This document shows, one piece after another, positions 37,200 to 44,870 of a stretch of DNA of 64,000 nt. The translations under genes and the position numbers were made by a program. The stretch comes from an uncultured Pseudomonas sp. Lineage in GTDB: Bacteria; Pseudomonadota; Gammaproteobacteria; Pseudomonadales; Pseudomonadaceae. Under the pieces are notes generated by a model, which saw only the letters and a program-made list of their open reading frames with translations, ran no database searches and was not told the DNA's origin. Positions within the stretch are counted from its first letter, which is position 1. Each line of letters starts with the position of its first letter. The DNA lies in the NCBI RefSeq assembly GCF_946885955.1, contig NZ_CAMPHI010000008.1, positions 82,103 through 146,102 of the forward strand. Reading direction: 5' to 3'.

Positions 37200-38033
37200 T
37201 CAGGCGGCGGAGGCCGGGGTATCGAACTCTTCGCGGTAGCGTTCGACGAGGTAGAGATTGTCGTGCTGCCAGGGGTGAAAATCCCTGCGATAGAAATCGC
37301 AATAGCCCTTGACCAGCTTGCGGTAGATACCGTCCTTGCCCCATAGCCAGATCAGGCCGTCGCGCCATATTCGCCAGCTGCAGAGCAAACCGTCGCGCCT
37401 GAGCATATGGATCAGGCCTTTCAGGGTGTCGACGGTAAAAAAGAAGGTGCTTTGCAGCATCGCTCGGCGGCGCAGCCAAACGTTACCGCTGACCAGAGCA
37501 TATACATCGAAGGCCACCGCCTTGTGCTCGGTCTCTTCCAGTGCATGCCAGCGCCAGAGCTTGGCCAGTTGCGGGTCGGCGCCTTCCAGCCAGAGTGGGT
37601 CCTTGAGCAGGGCATCGGCCATTATCGCGGTGAGGTGCTCCACCGCGCAGGTCGCGGCCAACTGCATCTCGGCAGAGAGATGCTTGTGCACGAAAGCCAG
37701 GCGACGCTTCAGGCCGTGTTCGAGGTAGTCGATGTCATAGCCGAGTTCACGCAGGCATTCGCTGTAACGTAGATGCTCGCGACTATGATGGCCTTCCTGG
37801 CCGATGAAACCACGCACCTGCTCCTGCAGCAGCGGATCTTCGATTTGTCCGCGAAAGTGCCGTACCGAATCGATAAAGAAACGCTCGCCATCGGGGAACA
37901 GCACCGACATGGCGTTGAACAGATGGGTCTTGAAGGCATCGCCGCCGTGCCAATGGCGAGGCATGGAGGAGGGCAGGCCCCCGTCCAGTTTGCGGGGGCG
38001 AATAGTCAAACCTTTCGGCGTGGTGCTGGGCAT
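37200..38033 (-). CDS. metal-dependent hydrolase family protein (COG3687)
   Basis: 277 aa. Ferritin-like/hydrolase family protein with likely metal ligands in IGQEGHHSREHLRYSE, AVEHLTAIMADALL and WHALEETEHKAVAFDVYA (repeated ExxH). The true activity of this family is not established. The 3' end is 27 bases from the stop of the convergent LuxR gene. Confidence 0.8.
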   Translation of the reverse strand: MPSTTPKGLTIRPRKLDGGLPSSMPRHWHGGDAFKTHLFNAMSVLFPDGERFFIDSVRHFRGQIEDPLLQEQVRGFIGQEGHHSREHLRYSECLRELGYDIDYLEHGLKRRLAFVHKHLSAEMQLAATCAVEHLTAIMADALLKDPLWLEGADPQLAKLWRWHALEETEHKAVAFDVYALVSGNVWLRRRAMLQSTFFFTVDTLKGLIHMLRRDGLLCSWRIWRDGLIWLWGKDGIYRKLVKGYCDFYRRDFHPWQHDNLYLVERYREEFDTPASAA

Positions 38034-38190
38034 GCGACCTCCTGGAATCTGCCAATCGTGACAGGCCGGCCCTGCGGCCCGGGTCGACTGCGACGAATGA
38101 CTAAACTATGGGCTTGCCGGGCTTTGGCGGACAAGGTTATCTTCAGCCAATAATCAGGTCATATATGGCCATCGCTTGTTTCGGAAATCG

Positions 38191-39213
38191 ATGAAAGCAT
38201 CGCTGAGTTTCACCACCGAGCGTGTGCCGATGGCTTACGTCGGCGTGCTGCTCGATCTGGTCGAGGAGTTGGGCGTGCCGCGCGCGCAGCTATTGGCCGA
38301 AGCGCAGGTGCGACCCGAACTGCTGGAAAATCCCCAAGGGCGACTGGCATTCGCCGATTACCGGCTGTTGGTCGATTGTGCCCTGACGCGCAGCGAGGAA
38401 CCGGCGCTGGGCTTGCTCCTGGGGCAGCGGCTGAATCTGGCGACTCATGGCATTCTCGGTTACGCGGTGCTATCGAGCGCCAACCTGGGCAAGGCCATTC
38501 AGTTCGCCATCAAGTATTACCGCGTGCTGGGTCTCAGCTATGAGCTGGAAGTGGTCGAACGGGATTCGCGGGTCGAACTGCGCGCCGTCGAGTCCATGCC
38601 GTTGGGTCCCTTGGGCCGGTTCATCGCCGAGGGCCTGGTGGCCAATCTGCATGGCATTGCGCATTTTCTGCTCGGTGAGCGGCTGCGGGACATCGCAGTC
38701 GGCTTCGCTCACGCGGCGCCGGATTACGCCGCGCGTTACGAGCAGGTATTCGGCGTGCCCGTGGCATTCGATCAGCCTTACCATTACCTGAGTATTCCCG
38801 CGGCCTATCTGGCGCGGCCAATGGCCCTGGCCAATCCGGCCACCGTCCAGATGTGCGAGCAGCAATGCGAAGCGCTACTCGCCAGCCTGGATGTGCACGA
38901 TGACCTGCTGACCCGATTGCGCCGTTTACTACTGGCCCGCCCTGGCGACTTTCCCGACCTGGCCAGCGCGGCCTCGGCCTTGCACACCAGTGGCCGCAGC
39001 CTACGCCGACATCTGGCGAAAATGGACAGCAGTTATCAGCAGGTACTCGACGAAGTCCGCAAAAAGCTGGCATTGCAATACCTCGCCGCCACCCATCTGC
39101 CGCTGTATGAAATAGCCTATCTGCTGGGCTTCAACGACCCGTCCAATTTTCGTCGCGCCTTCAAGAAGTGGACCGGCAAGCCGCCCAGCGATTACCGCAC
39201 CGGGGAGTCCTAA
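38191..39213 (+). CDS. AraC-family regulator with arabinose-binding-like N domain
   Basis: 340 aa. N-terminal effector domain (about 20-210, including PALGLLLGQRLNLATHGILG) of the OruR/ArgR-type AraC branch, and two HTH units at the C-terminus (LYEIAYLLGFNDPSNFRRAF, KWTGKPPSDYR). The ATG at 38191 follows TCGGAAATCG. It is divergent from the hydrolase gene and may regulate it or the fatty-acid locus. Confidence 0.88.
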   Translation: MKASLSFTTERVPMAYVGVLLDLVEELGVPRAQLLAEAQVRPELLENPQGRLAFADYRLLVDCALTRSEEPALGLLLGQRLNLATHGILGYAVLSSANLGKAIQFAIKYYRVLGLSYELEVVERDSRVELRAVESMPLGPLGRFIAEGLVANLHGIAHFLLGERLRDIAVGFAHAAPDYAARYEQVFGVPVAFDQPYHYLSIPAAYLARPMALANPATVQMCEQQCEALLASLDVHDDLLTRLRRLLLARPGDFPDLASAASALHTSGRSLRRHLAKMDSSYQQVLDEVRKKLALQYLAATHLPLYEIAYLLGFNDPSNFRRAFKKWTGKPPSDYRTGES

Positions 39214-39379
39214 TCGCCCTGGTTCCCACGGTTGCAGCTCCAGGGCCCAGCGCAGCGTCTTGCCCGTCAGTGTCGAAAAGCGACAGGGTAAGCCCGTTCG
39301 CGATAGTCCGTTTTATAGAAGTGGCCGATCGCTGGAAAGTGTTATCGCCATAGAAATAATTCCTCTGGTCGTAACGATT

Positions 39380-40024
39380 TCAAACGGTGGTAAGGCTAGC
39401 GAGCAGGGCTTCGATGCCGCCAAAGAGAGCATTGGAGTCGACCAGACGGCGATTTTGACCCTGAGCAGCAATCAGGGCTGGAACGCCGCGCGCGCCGAAT
39501 TGGCGCATTGCGGTTCGGCCGCTCTCGATGCGGGTGCGATTGGCGGATAGCAGAGCCTCGTCTGGGGCGCTGAAACGTAGCGCCGCATCCTTCAACGACA
39601 AGGTTTCGAGGACATCCGCGATGACGGTCGGGTCGCCATTGTCGCGCCCATCCACATAGCGGCTGCGCTGGATGGCCGCGAGGGCTTCGAGCTCCTGCTC
39701 GGGCGCCGTCAGCCGAACGGCCGTCAGTGCAAGCGTTGCCGGCCCCGAATCGACGCGTGCTTTGCGGTTGCCCAGCACATTGCGGCGATAGGCCTCGCTG
39801 AAGGGCTGGCCGGAAAGCCGCGCGATGCGCTGGTCGGCGTCCCAGGCGTGGGCCGCGAAGGCGTCGTTCATCGCGAATGCGCCCTCGTCGGCGAACAGCC
39901 CGGTCGGAACCAAGTCGACGCCATAACCGCCGCGCTCCATAAGCGCATCCAGCGTTGGCGATGCGCCGTAACACCAGCCGCACAGGGGATCGAAAAGATA
40001 GGTAAAACTCAGGGTTTCAGTCAT
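39380..40024 (-). CDS. DsbA-family thioredoxin-fold protein
   Basis: 214 aa, cytosolic (no signal peptide). Active-site FDPLCGWCYG (CGWC) and the cis-Pro loop GARGVPALIAA are present. This FrnE/DsbA-like branch includes disulfide isomerases and 2-hydroxychromene-2-carboxylate isomerase relatives. The ATG at 40024 (MTETLSFTYLFDPLC) is preferred. Downstream of an NAD(P)-binding gene on the same strand, so possibly co-transcribed. Confidence 0.82.
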   Translation of the reverse strand: MTETLSFTYLFDPLCGWCYGASPTLDALMERGGYGVDLVPTGLFADEGAFAMNDAFAAHAWDADQRIARLSGQPFSEAYRRNVLGNRKARVDSGPATLALTAVRLTAPEQELEALAAIQRSRYVDGRDNGDPTVIADVLETLSLKDAALRFSAPDEALLSANRTRIESGRTAMRQFGARGVPALIAAQGQNRRLVDSNALFGGIEALLASLTTV

Positions 40025-40094
40025 GCCGTCAGGGCCTTTCGTCAGGAGATGGCCGGCCATGCTCAGGCCGGCATTGATTCGCTGCAGCGCCGGA

Positions 40095-40718
40095 TCAGTA
40101 TCCGACCGTGAAGCGTTGCCGCAGATGTCGGGGTTGCTCGATCTCGTCGACCATGGCGATGGCGAAGTCCTCGAAGGAAATGCTGCTGCCGTTTTCGTTC
40201 GCCAGGAGCTGGTCGCCGCCGCGACGGAACGTGCCGGTGCGCTCGCCGGGCACGAACAAGGCGGAGGGCGAGAGGAAGGTCCAGTCCAGATCCTCGGCTG
40301 TCTTCAACAAATCGAGGAATGCCGCGCCAGCCAGCGCCTCCTGCTTGTACTGCGCCGGGAAGCTCGGCTGATCGACCAGGCGCTGCCCTGGCGCCACTTC
40401 CAGGCTGCCCGCGCCGCCGACGACCAGATAGCGTTTGACGCCCGAGGCGCGCACGGCTTCGATCAGGATGTGCGGATCGCTGCTGAGAAAATGCACCGAA
40501 CTGATTACCGCGTCGTGGCCCTTCAGCAGCGCAGACAACCCCTTCTTGTCGAGCACATCACCCTGCTTCGCAGTTACGCCGGGCAAAGCCGCAACGTTTT
40601 CTGGATGGCGCGCGATCGCCGTTACCTTGTGCCCGCGGTCGGACAGCTCCTTGAGAATTCGCGAGCCGGCATTGCCGGACGCACCGATAAGCGCGATGTG
40701 TGTCATGTGAGGTGCCAT
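40095..40718 (-). CDS. NAD(P)H-binding atypical SDR protein
   Basis: 207 aa with IALIGASGNAGSRILKELSDRGH (GxxGxxG) and YLVVGGAGSLEVAPG. It belongs to the NmrA/YwnB-like atypical short-chain dehydrogenases, often linked to quinone or aldehyde stress. Start at 40718; a second ATG at 40706 is possible. It is divergent from an HxlR-type regulator, a common arrangement in which the regulator controls the dehydrogenase. Confidence 0.85.
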   Translation of the reverse strand: MAPHMTHIALIGASGNAGSRILKELSDRGHKVTAIARHPENVAALPGVTAKQGDVLDKKGLSALLKGHDAVISSVHFLSSDPHILIEAVRASGVKRYLVVGGAGSLEVAPGQRLVDQPSFPAQYKQEALAGAAFLDLLKTAEDLDWTFLSPSALFVPGERTGTFRRGGDQLLANENGSSISFEDFAIAMVDEIEQPRHLRQRFTVGY

Positions 40719-40844
40719 GATTCTGGATTCCTGTATGGTCTGGAATGTAGACCGGGCCGAGTCTATGATGCGTTCACGACCTCCACAAGAAGTCATCTCC
40801 AAGCGACCTGGTCACTGTCGTGTGACCTGAGGAACCCACTCAGC

Positions 40845-41225
40845 ATGTCCGAAACGATTGCGCGCGAGCCGTTCACATTCGAGCAACCCTGTCCCATTCG
40901 GGACATTCTCGATCGCATTGGCGATCAATGGAGCTTGCTCATCCTGGCAACCTTGGAAGGTGGAACCTTGCGTTTCAACGCGCTTTCGCGAGAAGTCGGC
41001 GATATCTCCAAGCAGATGCTTTCTCGAACCTTGCGCCGCCTGGAGCAGGACGGTTTCATCCGGCGCACCCTCTACCCGGAAGTGCCGCCGCGTGTGGAAT
41101 ACGAGCTGACGGCGTTGGGCCGCTCCTTTCTCGTTCCGCTGAAAGGCCTGATCGTCTGGGCGGACGAACACCACCGGGCGATTTGCGAGGCGCGCAAGGA
41201 ATATTCGGACAGGGCAATGAGCTGA
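40845..41225 (+). CDS. HxlR-family winged-helix regulator
   Basis: 126 aa: CPIRDILDRIGDQWSLLILA and ISKQMLSRTLRRLEQDGFIRR are the HxlR winged helix. One conserved N-terminal Cys (QPCPIRD) is the usual redox or electrophile sensor in this family (as in HypR/QorR). GAGGA upstream of the ATG. It probably represses the divergent NAD(P)-binding and DsbA-like genes until an electrophile arrives. It is the last intact core gene before the island. Confidence 0.88.
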   Translation: MSETIAREPFTFEQPCPIRDILDRIGDQWSLLILATLEGGTLRFNALSREVGDISKQMLSRTLRRLEQDGFIRRTLYPEVPPRVEYELTALGRSFLVPLKGLIVWADEHHRAICEARKEYSDRAMS

Positions 41226-41404
41226 GCAGCCGCTCTCGCACCAATACGCCCGACAGCGCCGGATACGGTTTCCAGCATCGCCAGGGTCTGTCGGGGTCAA
41301 CCACAACATCTGATATGGGCAGGCCACTGAGATGAACCTGCCTTGGTTAACGTTTCTCATGTCGAACGTGCCGCAAATGTGCCATTCCACCTGCCGGAGC
41401 CCCC

Positions 41405-41479
41405 ATGCAAGCCGCTAAAATTGCACTAATCCGCGAAACCTTCCCCGTCGGGCCTTTGCAGTGCAACTGCAAAATTTAG
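41405..41479 (+). pseudogene. MBL-fold hydrolase gene, cut after ~22 codons by the island
   Basis: MQAAKIALIRETFPVGPLQC, then NC, is the start of the GloB-like MBL-fold hydrolases of pseudomonads, preceded by CGGAG. Family members continue with TILGDP-like sequence, but here the frame reads KI and stops at 41477-41479. Everything downstream is of a different kind. The 5' stub is therefore the left junction of the inserted element. Confidence 0.8.
41456..41472. other. probable attachment-site core (17-bp dyad)
   Basis: TTGCAGT-GCA-ACTGCAA, 7-base arms around a 3-base centre, lies exactly where the MBL-fold coding sequence stops matching its family. Tyrosine recombinases bind such inverted arms. 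A second copy should lie at the right end, outside the window. Confidence 0.6.
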
Positions 41480-42022
41480 TGTCCTCAGGATGTCTGAAAA
41501 CTCAGCCTGTTAGGTCTGTAACCCTTTGTTTGTCTGGTTTAAGCCGGCTTAGGCGATAACCGTCGATCACGTTGAATCATCATGATTCACAGCTTCAGTG
41601 TGACAAAAGTGTGCCAAGGTGGTTGAGGTAATGACCGCCGATGATTAAGCTAAAGGTAATTGAACTGGCGGGGTCCGAAAATGGCCCTGGTCTCTAGGTG
41701 CTCGGCAGCTGGCCTGCGGGGTATTGATGATGAGTCGCAGGGTGCCTCGGTCCAGTGCCACCCACGCAAAAAGCGGATGTAGTGTGGGTGGAAGAAAGGA
41801 TACCTCTTAGAGGTGGTCGCCTTCGACGTGATGCTGCCAGCTACGATGGGGCTGGATTTCAAACAGCGGAGCGCGAAGGAGAGCGAGAAGCAGCTGAGGG
41901 CACAACCCCGCGCTTGAATGGATCCCGTCTGATGTGCTGAGCCAGAAGCCACAGACGGTCAATCATCGGTGCTGCCGCGAACCCATCCAATCCTGACCTA
42001 ACGGTTGGGGGAGGGTGTTGTT
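41480..42022. other. left-end noncoding region of the island, with palindromes
   Basis: No gene supported. Two perfect palindromes lie close to the junction: TAAGCCGGCTTA at 41540-41551, and TGAATCAT-C-ATGATTCA at 41573-41589. They are candidate recombinase or regulator binding sites. A short frame at 41755-41940 has no ribosome site and is not called. Confidence 0.55.
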
Positions 42023-42310
42023 GTGTCTCTCGAAAAACTACTTACTGTTGATGATCTCGCTCTGATCCTTGACCGTGCCCCAGGCACTATCAAAAACCAG
42101 CATTCTAAGCACCCCTACAAACTACCTCCTGTCTGCCGCATCCCAGGGGCGGGCCGGCTGCTGTGGCGTCGAGAAGATGTTGACCGGTGGCTTCAGCAGC
42201 ATGTTGTCCGGCTTGACGTTATTGCTCCTACTGGTCCTGCTATTAAACGGAAACCTGGTCGACCCCGGAAATCTGAGCAAATTGCTCAGCGAGGTGCCTA
42301 TGCTCAGTAA
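42023..42310 (+). CDS. helix-turn-helix protein with AT-hook, upstream of repA
   Basis: 95 aa from a GTG with GGGGGAGGG seven bases upstream. The N-terminal MerR/AlpA-like HTH is LLTVDDLALILDRAPGTIKN and ends RLLWRREDVDRWLQ, the usual form of small excisionase-like DNA-binding proteins. The C-terminus has an AT-hook (KRKPGRPRKSE). The end overlaps the repA start by 11 bases, so it is coupled to replication control or excision. Confidence 0.75.
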   Translation: MSLEKLLTVDDLALILDRAPGTIKNQHSKHPYKLPPVCRIPGAGRLLWRREDVDRWLQQHVVRLDVIAPTGPAIKRKPGRPRKSEQIAQRGAYAQ

Positions 42311-43199
42311 GCGCCAACGGAGTCTTATCGATGAAGCAATTGCTCTGGAGTTTGAAGATGCTAAGGGTTCTGGAGCAACAGGATATCTACCTCATTTCTT
42401 GGCACAGGCTACTTTGCCGCACAAAGATCCAAAGTGTACGTATTTTGAGCGAGGAACTTCAAAACTCACGCTGTCGATAATGGCGCATCCAAAATTTGGG
42501 ATGCCTTACGGGATGATGCCAAGATTATTGCTGGCGTGGATGTGCACAGAAGCATGCCGCACACACTCGCCAGAGTTAAATTTGGGGCGGAATCAGAATG
42601 AGTTTCTTAAAAAGCTTCAGCTGCCTAGTGATGGAAAATATATTAAAACCCTGCATGCGCAAACGTTGGCTCTTATAAGGTCGCAGCTAAGTATCGAGGT
42701 TTCTAATGCTGGGGCTTTGGCTTTTGAAAACATTCAAATAGCAAAAAGCGGCTTTGTATTTTGGAATCCAAGGCAGCCTGATGAAGAATGCCTGTGGAAT
42801 AGTACATTGACGCTTGGTTCTGATTTCTATAATGCAATTACGAAGGCGCCCGTACCACTTAAGTTGGAAGCTCTCCAAGCGCTACGTAAGTCGCCTATGG
42901 CTATGGATATATATACGTGGCTCGTTTACCGAATGTTTACGCTAAACGTGGCTGCGAGATCAGGAAGGCATAAGGAAGCAAAGATTCCTTGGGTTGGTTT
43001 GAAGTGTCAGCTTGGGGGTGGCTATGAAGATACGCCGCAGGGTGTTCGAAGCTTCAAAGCTAATTTTCTCAAACAGTTAAGAGGAGTCCTGCTCTATTAC
43101 CCTGATGCGAGGAATTACATTGACGAAAGCCCGGATTATCTCGTGCTTAAAGCCGGGGCTCGCCCGGTAGTGCAGCAACGAGCCGTTGGTTGTCTCTAA
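42300..43199 (+). CDS. repA: plasmid replication initiator RepA
   Basis: 299 aa from the ATG at 42300 (GAGGTG upstream). Family landmarks are YLPHFLAQATLPHKDP, MAHPKFGMPYGMMPRLLLAW, CTEACRTHSPELNLG and, later, DIYTWLVYRMF plus PWVGLKCQLGGGY, typical of the plasmid-encoded RepA family. It should bind the iterons just downstream to start replication. The gene is AT-richer than the core. A replication initiator inside a chromosomal island means either an integrated plasmid or an element that replicates after excision. Confidence 0.88.
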   Translation: MLSKRQRSLIDEAIALEFEDAKGSGATGYLPHFLAQATLPHKDPKCTYFERGTSKLTLSIMAHPKFGMPYGMMPRLLLAWMCTEACRTHSPELNLGRNQNEFLKKLQLPSDGKYIKTLHAQTLALIRSQLSIEVSNAGALAFENIQIAKSGFVFWNPRQPDEECLWNSTLTLGSDFYNAITKAPVPLKLEALQALRKSPMAMDIYTWLVYRMFTLNVAARSGRHKEAKIPWVGLKCQLGGGYEDTPQGVRSFKANFLKQLRGVLLYYPDARNYIDESPDYLVLKAGARPVVQQRAVGCL

Positions 43200-43234
43200 A
43201 TACACTGTGGAAAAGCAGGCGGGGGGTGGGGTTA

Positions 43235-43379
43235 TCCACGTGACATCGCTCACGTCCCCCGAGGCCCCGGGTTTTCTGGTGCGCAGCTTTATCCACGTGA
43301 CATCACTCACGCATCCACGTGACACCGCTCACGCATCCACGTGACATCACTCACGGAAAAACAGCGTGACATCGCTCAC
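43235..43379 (+). repeat. RepA iterons / probable oriV
   Basis: Four copies of TCCACGTGACATCRCTCACG (one with ACACCG) start at 43235, 43292, 43314 and 43336; a fifth shorter copy (CGTGACATCGCTCAC) occupies 43365-43379. The 22-base spacing of the middle copies equals two helical turns, as in iteron origins. The block lies directly behind repA. Confidence 0.88.
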
Positions 43380-43504
43380 AGGCCGCGCCTGGCTTATGTT
43401 TCAGAGGGGCAGGGTCGTCTGCTAGTAGCTTTGCTTTTAGTTTTTCCGAGTATGTAAAAAGCTTTTCTTGTAATTGGCAGGCTGCTGCTGTGGAAAAGTT
43501 ATGA

Positions 43505-43783
43505 CTAATTATCTTCTAGGTCTAAGAGTTCGTTTTTTAACAAGGCTAGGAGCTCTTCGGTGGTTTCAGGGGCGCCAGCCAATATGTAGCCCTTGGCGAG
43601 AATGATGAGGGGGTGGACGCCGATGTTGGTGGCTAGCTCGTTGAATTTCTCGATCGTGGGGCTTTTGAGCCCACGCTCCACATCACTGATGTAGCTCTGG
43701 CTGGCCCCTGCAGCCTCTTGAGGCAGACCTCTGCTGACCCTCAACTCCTTGAATGCTTGGCCTATGGCTTGTTTCAGTTCCAT
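43505..43783 (-). CDS. XRE-family repressor
   Basis: 92 aa with an HTH_3 domain: FKELRVSRGLPQEAAGASQS and YISDVERGLKSPTIEKFNEL. The C-terminal tail is acidic (LLALLKNELLDLEDN). A palindromic operator lies 51-68 bases upstream of its start, between it and the divergent lipoprotein gene. Probably represses itself and the lipoprotein. The ATG at 43783 is chosen because the family starts there; longer frames run into the operator. Confidence 0.85.
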   Translation of the reverse strand: MELKQAIGQAFKELRVSRGLPQEAAGASQSYISDVERGLKSPTIEKFNELATNIGVHPLIILAKGYILAGAPETTEELLALLKNELLDLEDN

Positions 43784-43833
43784 TTCGCACGCTCGCAAAA
43801 GGAACGATGAAGCCCTTTGGGGCTTTAATGTTC

Positions 43834-43851
43834 TATACTCAAAAGAGTATA
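43834..43851. promoter_or_regulatory. XRE operator palindrome
   Basis: TATACTC-AAAA-GAGTATA, perfect 7-base arms, midway between the divergent XRE and lipoprotein genes. The ACTCAAAAGAGT core is the form bound by small XRE/C-protein regulators. Confidence 0.75.
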
Positions 43852-43907
43852 TTTGCTTCGTCGGTGCGGATTTCTTGCCGTGCTGGGGCGCTGATGAGGA
43901 GAACGTG

Positions 43908-44330
43908 ATGCAAAAAGCCATGATTGTCGCAGTTTTGGTATGCGGTGCTTTGTTGCTTGGGTGTGGAAAGAAGTCCTATGAAAAGTGGCCGGAAAAGTGG
44001 GGTGAGGAGGCAACGACATACTTTAATGAGCATGTACCCCCACTAAACAAACTGCCGGGGAAGGTCTACCACTACCAGGTGACAAAATACAAAAGCGGCA
44101 ATGCAGAGTTTTTTGCAAACTCTCTCTACATTGATGGTAAATTTATTTTAAATGACTTGCCGAATGCTGCGCATAAAGTTGGTGGTGTTTCTGCTGGGCA
44201 GTTGGATGGGGTACATATCTTCTACAGTCGTGAGGAGGGTTATAAGGTTTTCTCGAAATACGAATTGCCGGAGTCGTTGCATAAAATGCTGATGAGAAAT
44301 CAACCAGTATTTTTCCGGGATTATCTATAG
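43908..44330 (+). CDS. island lipoprotein of unknown function, 140 aa
   Basis: Signal peptide with lipobox ALLLGC at Cys18; GAGGAG upstream of the ATG at 43908. The mature part (YEKWPEKWGEEATTYFNEHV, then a beta-rich region) matches nothing I recognise. Low GC like repA. Divergent from the XRE gene and presumably controlled by the shared operator. Entry exclusion or surface modification are possible roles, unsupported. Confidence 0.7.
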   Translation: MQKAMIVAVLVCGALLLGCGKKSYEKWPEKWGEEATTYFNEHVPPLNKLPGKVYHYQVTKYKSGNAEFFANSLYIDGKFILNDLPNAAHKVGGVSAGQLDGVHIFYSREEGYKVFSKYELPESLHKMLMRNQPVFFRDYL

Positions 44331-44642
44331 TGGTTATAAGCACGATGAGAGGGGGTGTAGCGCGATGACCATAGGCGTAACTGAGTCTGGTTATGAGTAA
44401 TTTTTATTAATCGGGCTGCGGAATTTTTTTCTATGCATTTCTATGCGAAAAAATGTCCCGATATGCAACTCAACGCGATTTCACGCCTATGAATGCTTCT
44501 TGCTGCCGTTTTATGACAGATGAGGTTTTGCAGGTTGGGTTGCTCATTCTTGCCGTCGGTCCGGGTCAAGGGGAGTGGTGCGGCCCGCAGCTTGCGAGGA
44601 CACGGCCCCTTGATGCGGGGCGTCGGCAAATACCCTGAAGCA

Positions 44643-44672
44643 CTCCCGGGGCCAATTCATTGGCCCCGGGAG
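44643..44672. repeat. perfect 13-bp inverted repeat
   Basis: CTCCCGGGGCCAA-TTCA-TTGGCCCCGGGAG. Very stable stem, but not followed by T residues on either strand, so not a classical terminator. Confidence 0.7.
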
Positions 44673-44732
44673 ATGCCCAGCGGCGAGCGGGATACTGTTG
44701 TGAAACTCGATTATTTGAGGATGGTGTAACCG

Positions 44733-44765
44733 TTATTTTCGAACGCAAATTGCGGTCGAAAATAA
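44733..44765. repeat. 33-base dyad upstream of the recombinase gene
   Basis: Outer arms TTATTTTCGA and TCGAAAATAA and inner arms CGCAA and TTGCG surround a single A; one unpaired base separates outer and inner arms on each side. It is 106 bases before the recombinase start, so an operator or recombination site is possible. Confidence 0.6.
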
Positions 44766-44870
44766 GGCCGTTTCGAGGTTTATCGGCGTAGCCGACGCGA
44801 GTGGAGTGGACGAAGGACACGTAGCGAGCGCCTCGACACGGCATGGGTGGGGGATACCTCTGGAGGGCTT

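Larger units (their letters stand above)
44331..44870. other. 540-base noncoding, highly structured region before the recombinase
   Basis: No gene supported. From 44567 on it changes from AT-rich to GC-rich and contains TCAAGGGG/CCCCTTGA (44567/44611 region), the 13-bp stem at 44643-44672 and the 33-base dyad at 44733-44765. It could hold a recombination site or a structured RNA. Confidence 0.5.

Noticed and set aside
40023..40844. Long N-terminal extension of the HxlR gene
   Set aside because: This part is antisense of the NAD(P)-binding gene; the HxlR family starts at the ATG at 40845 with its own ribosome site.
41226..41480. A tRNA gene as the island attachment site
   Set aside because: No cloverleaf or T-loop sequence could be found at the junction; the broken gene is protein-coding.
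41755..41940. 61-aa open frame at the island's left end
   Set aside because: No ribosome site, odd composition and no family resemblance.
43235..43379. Repeats resembling a short CRISPR array
   Set aside because: Units are ~20 bases with almost no spacer (22-base period), directly behind repA, and no cas gene is present; iterons explain them.
44643..44672. Rho-independent terminator
   Set aside because: The stem is perfect but neither strand has a T tract after it.
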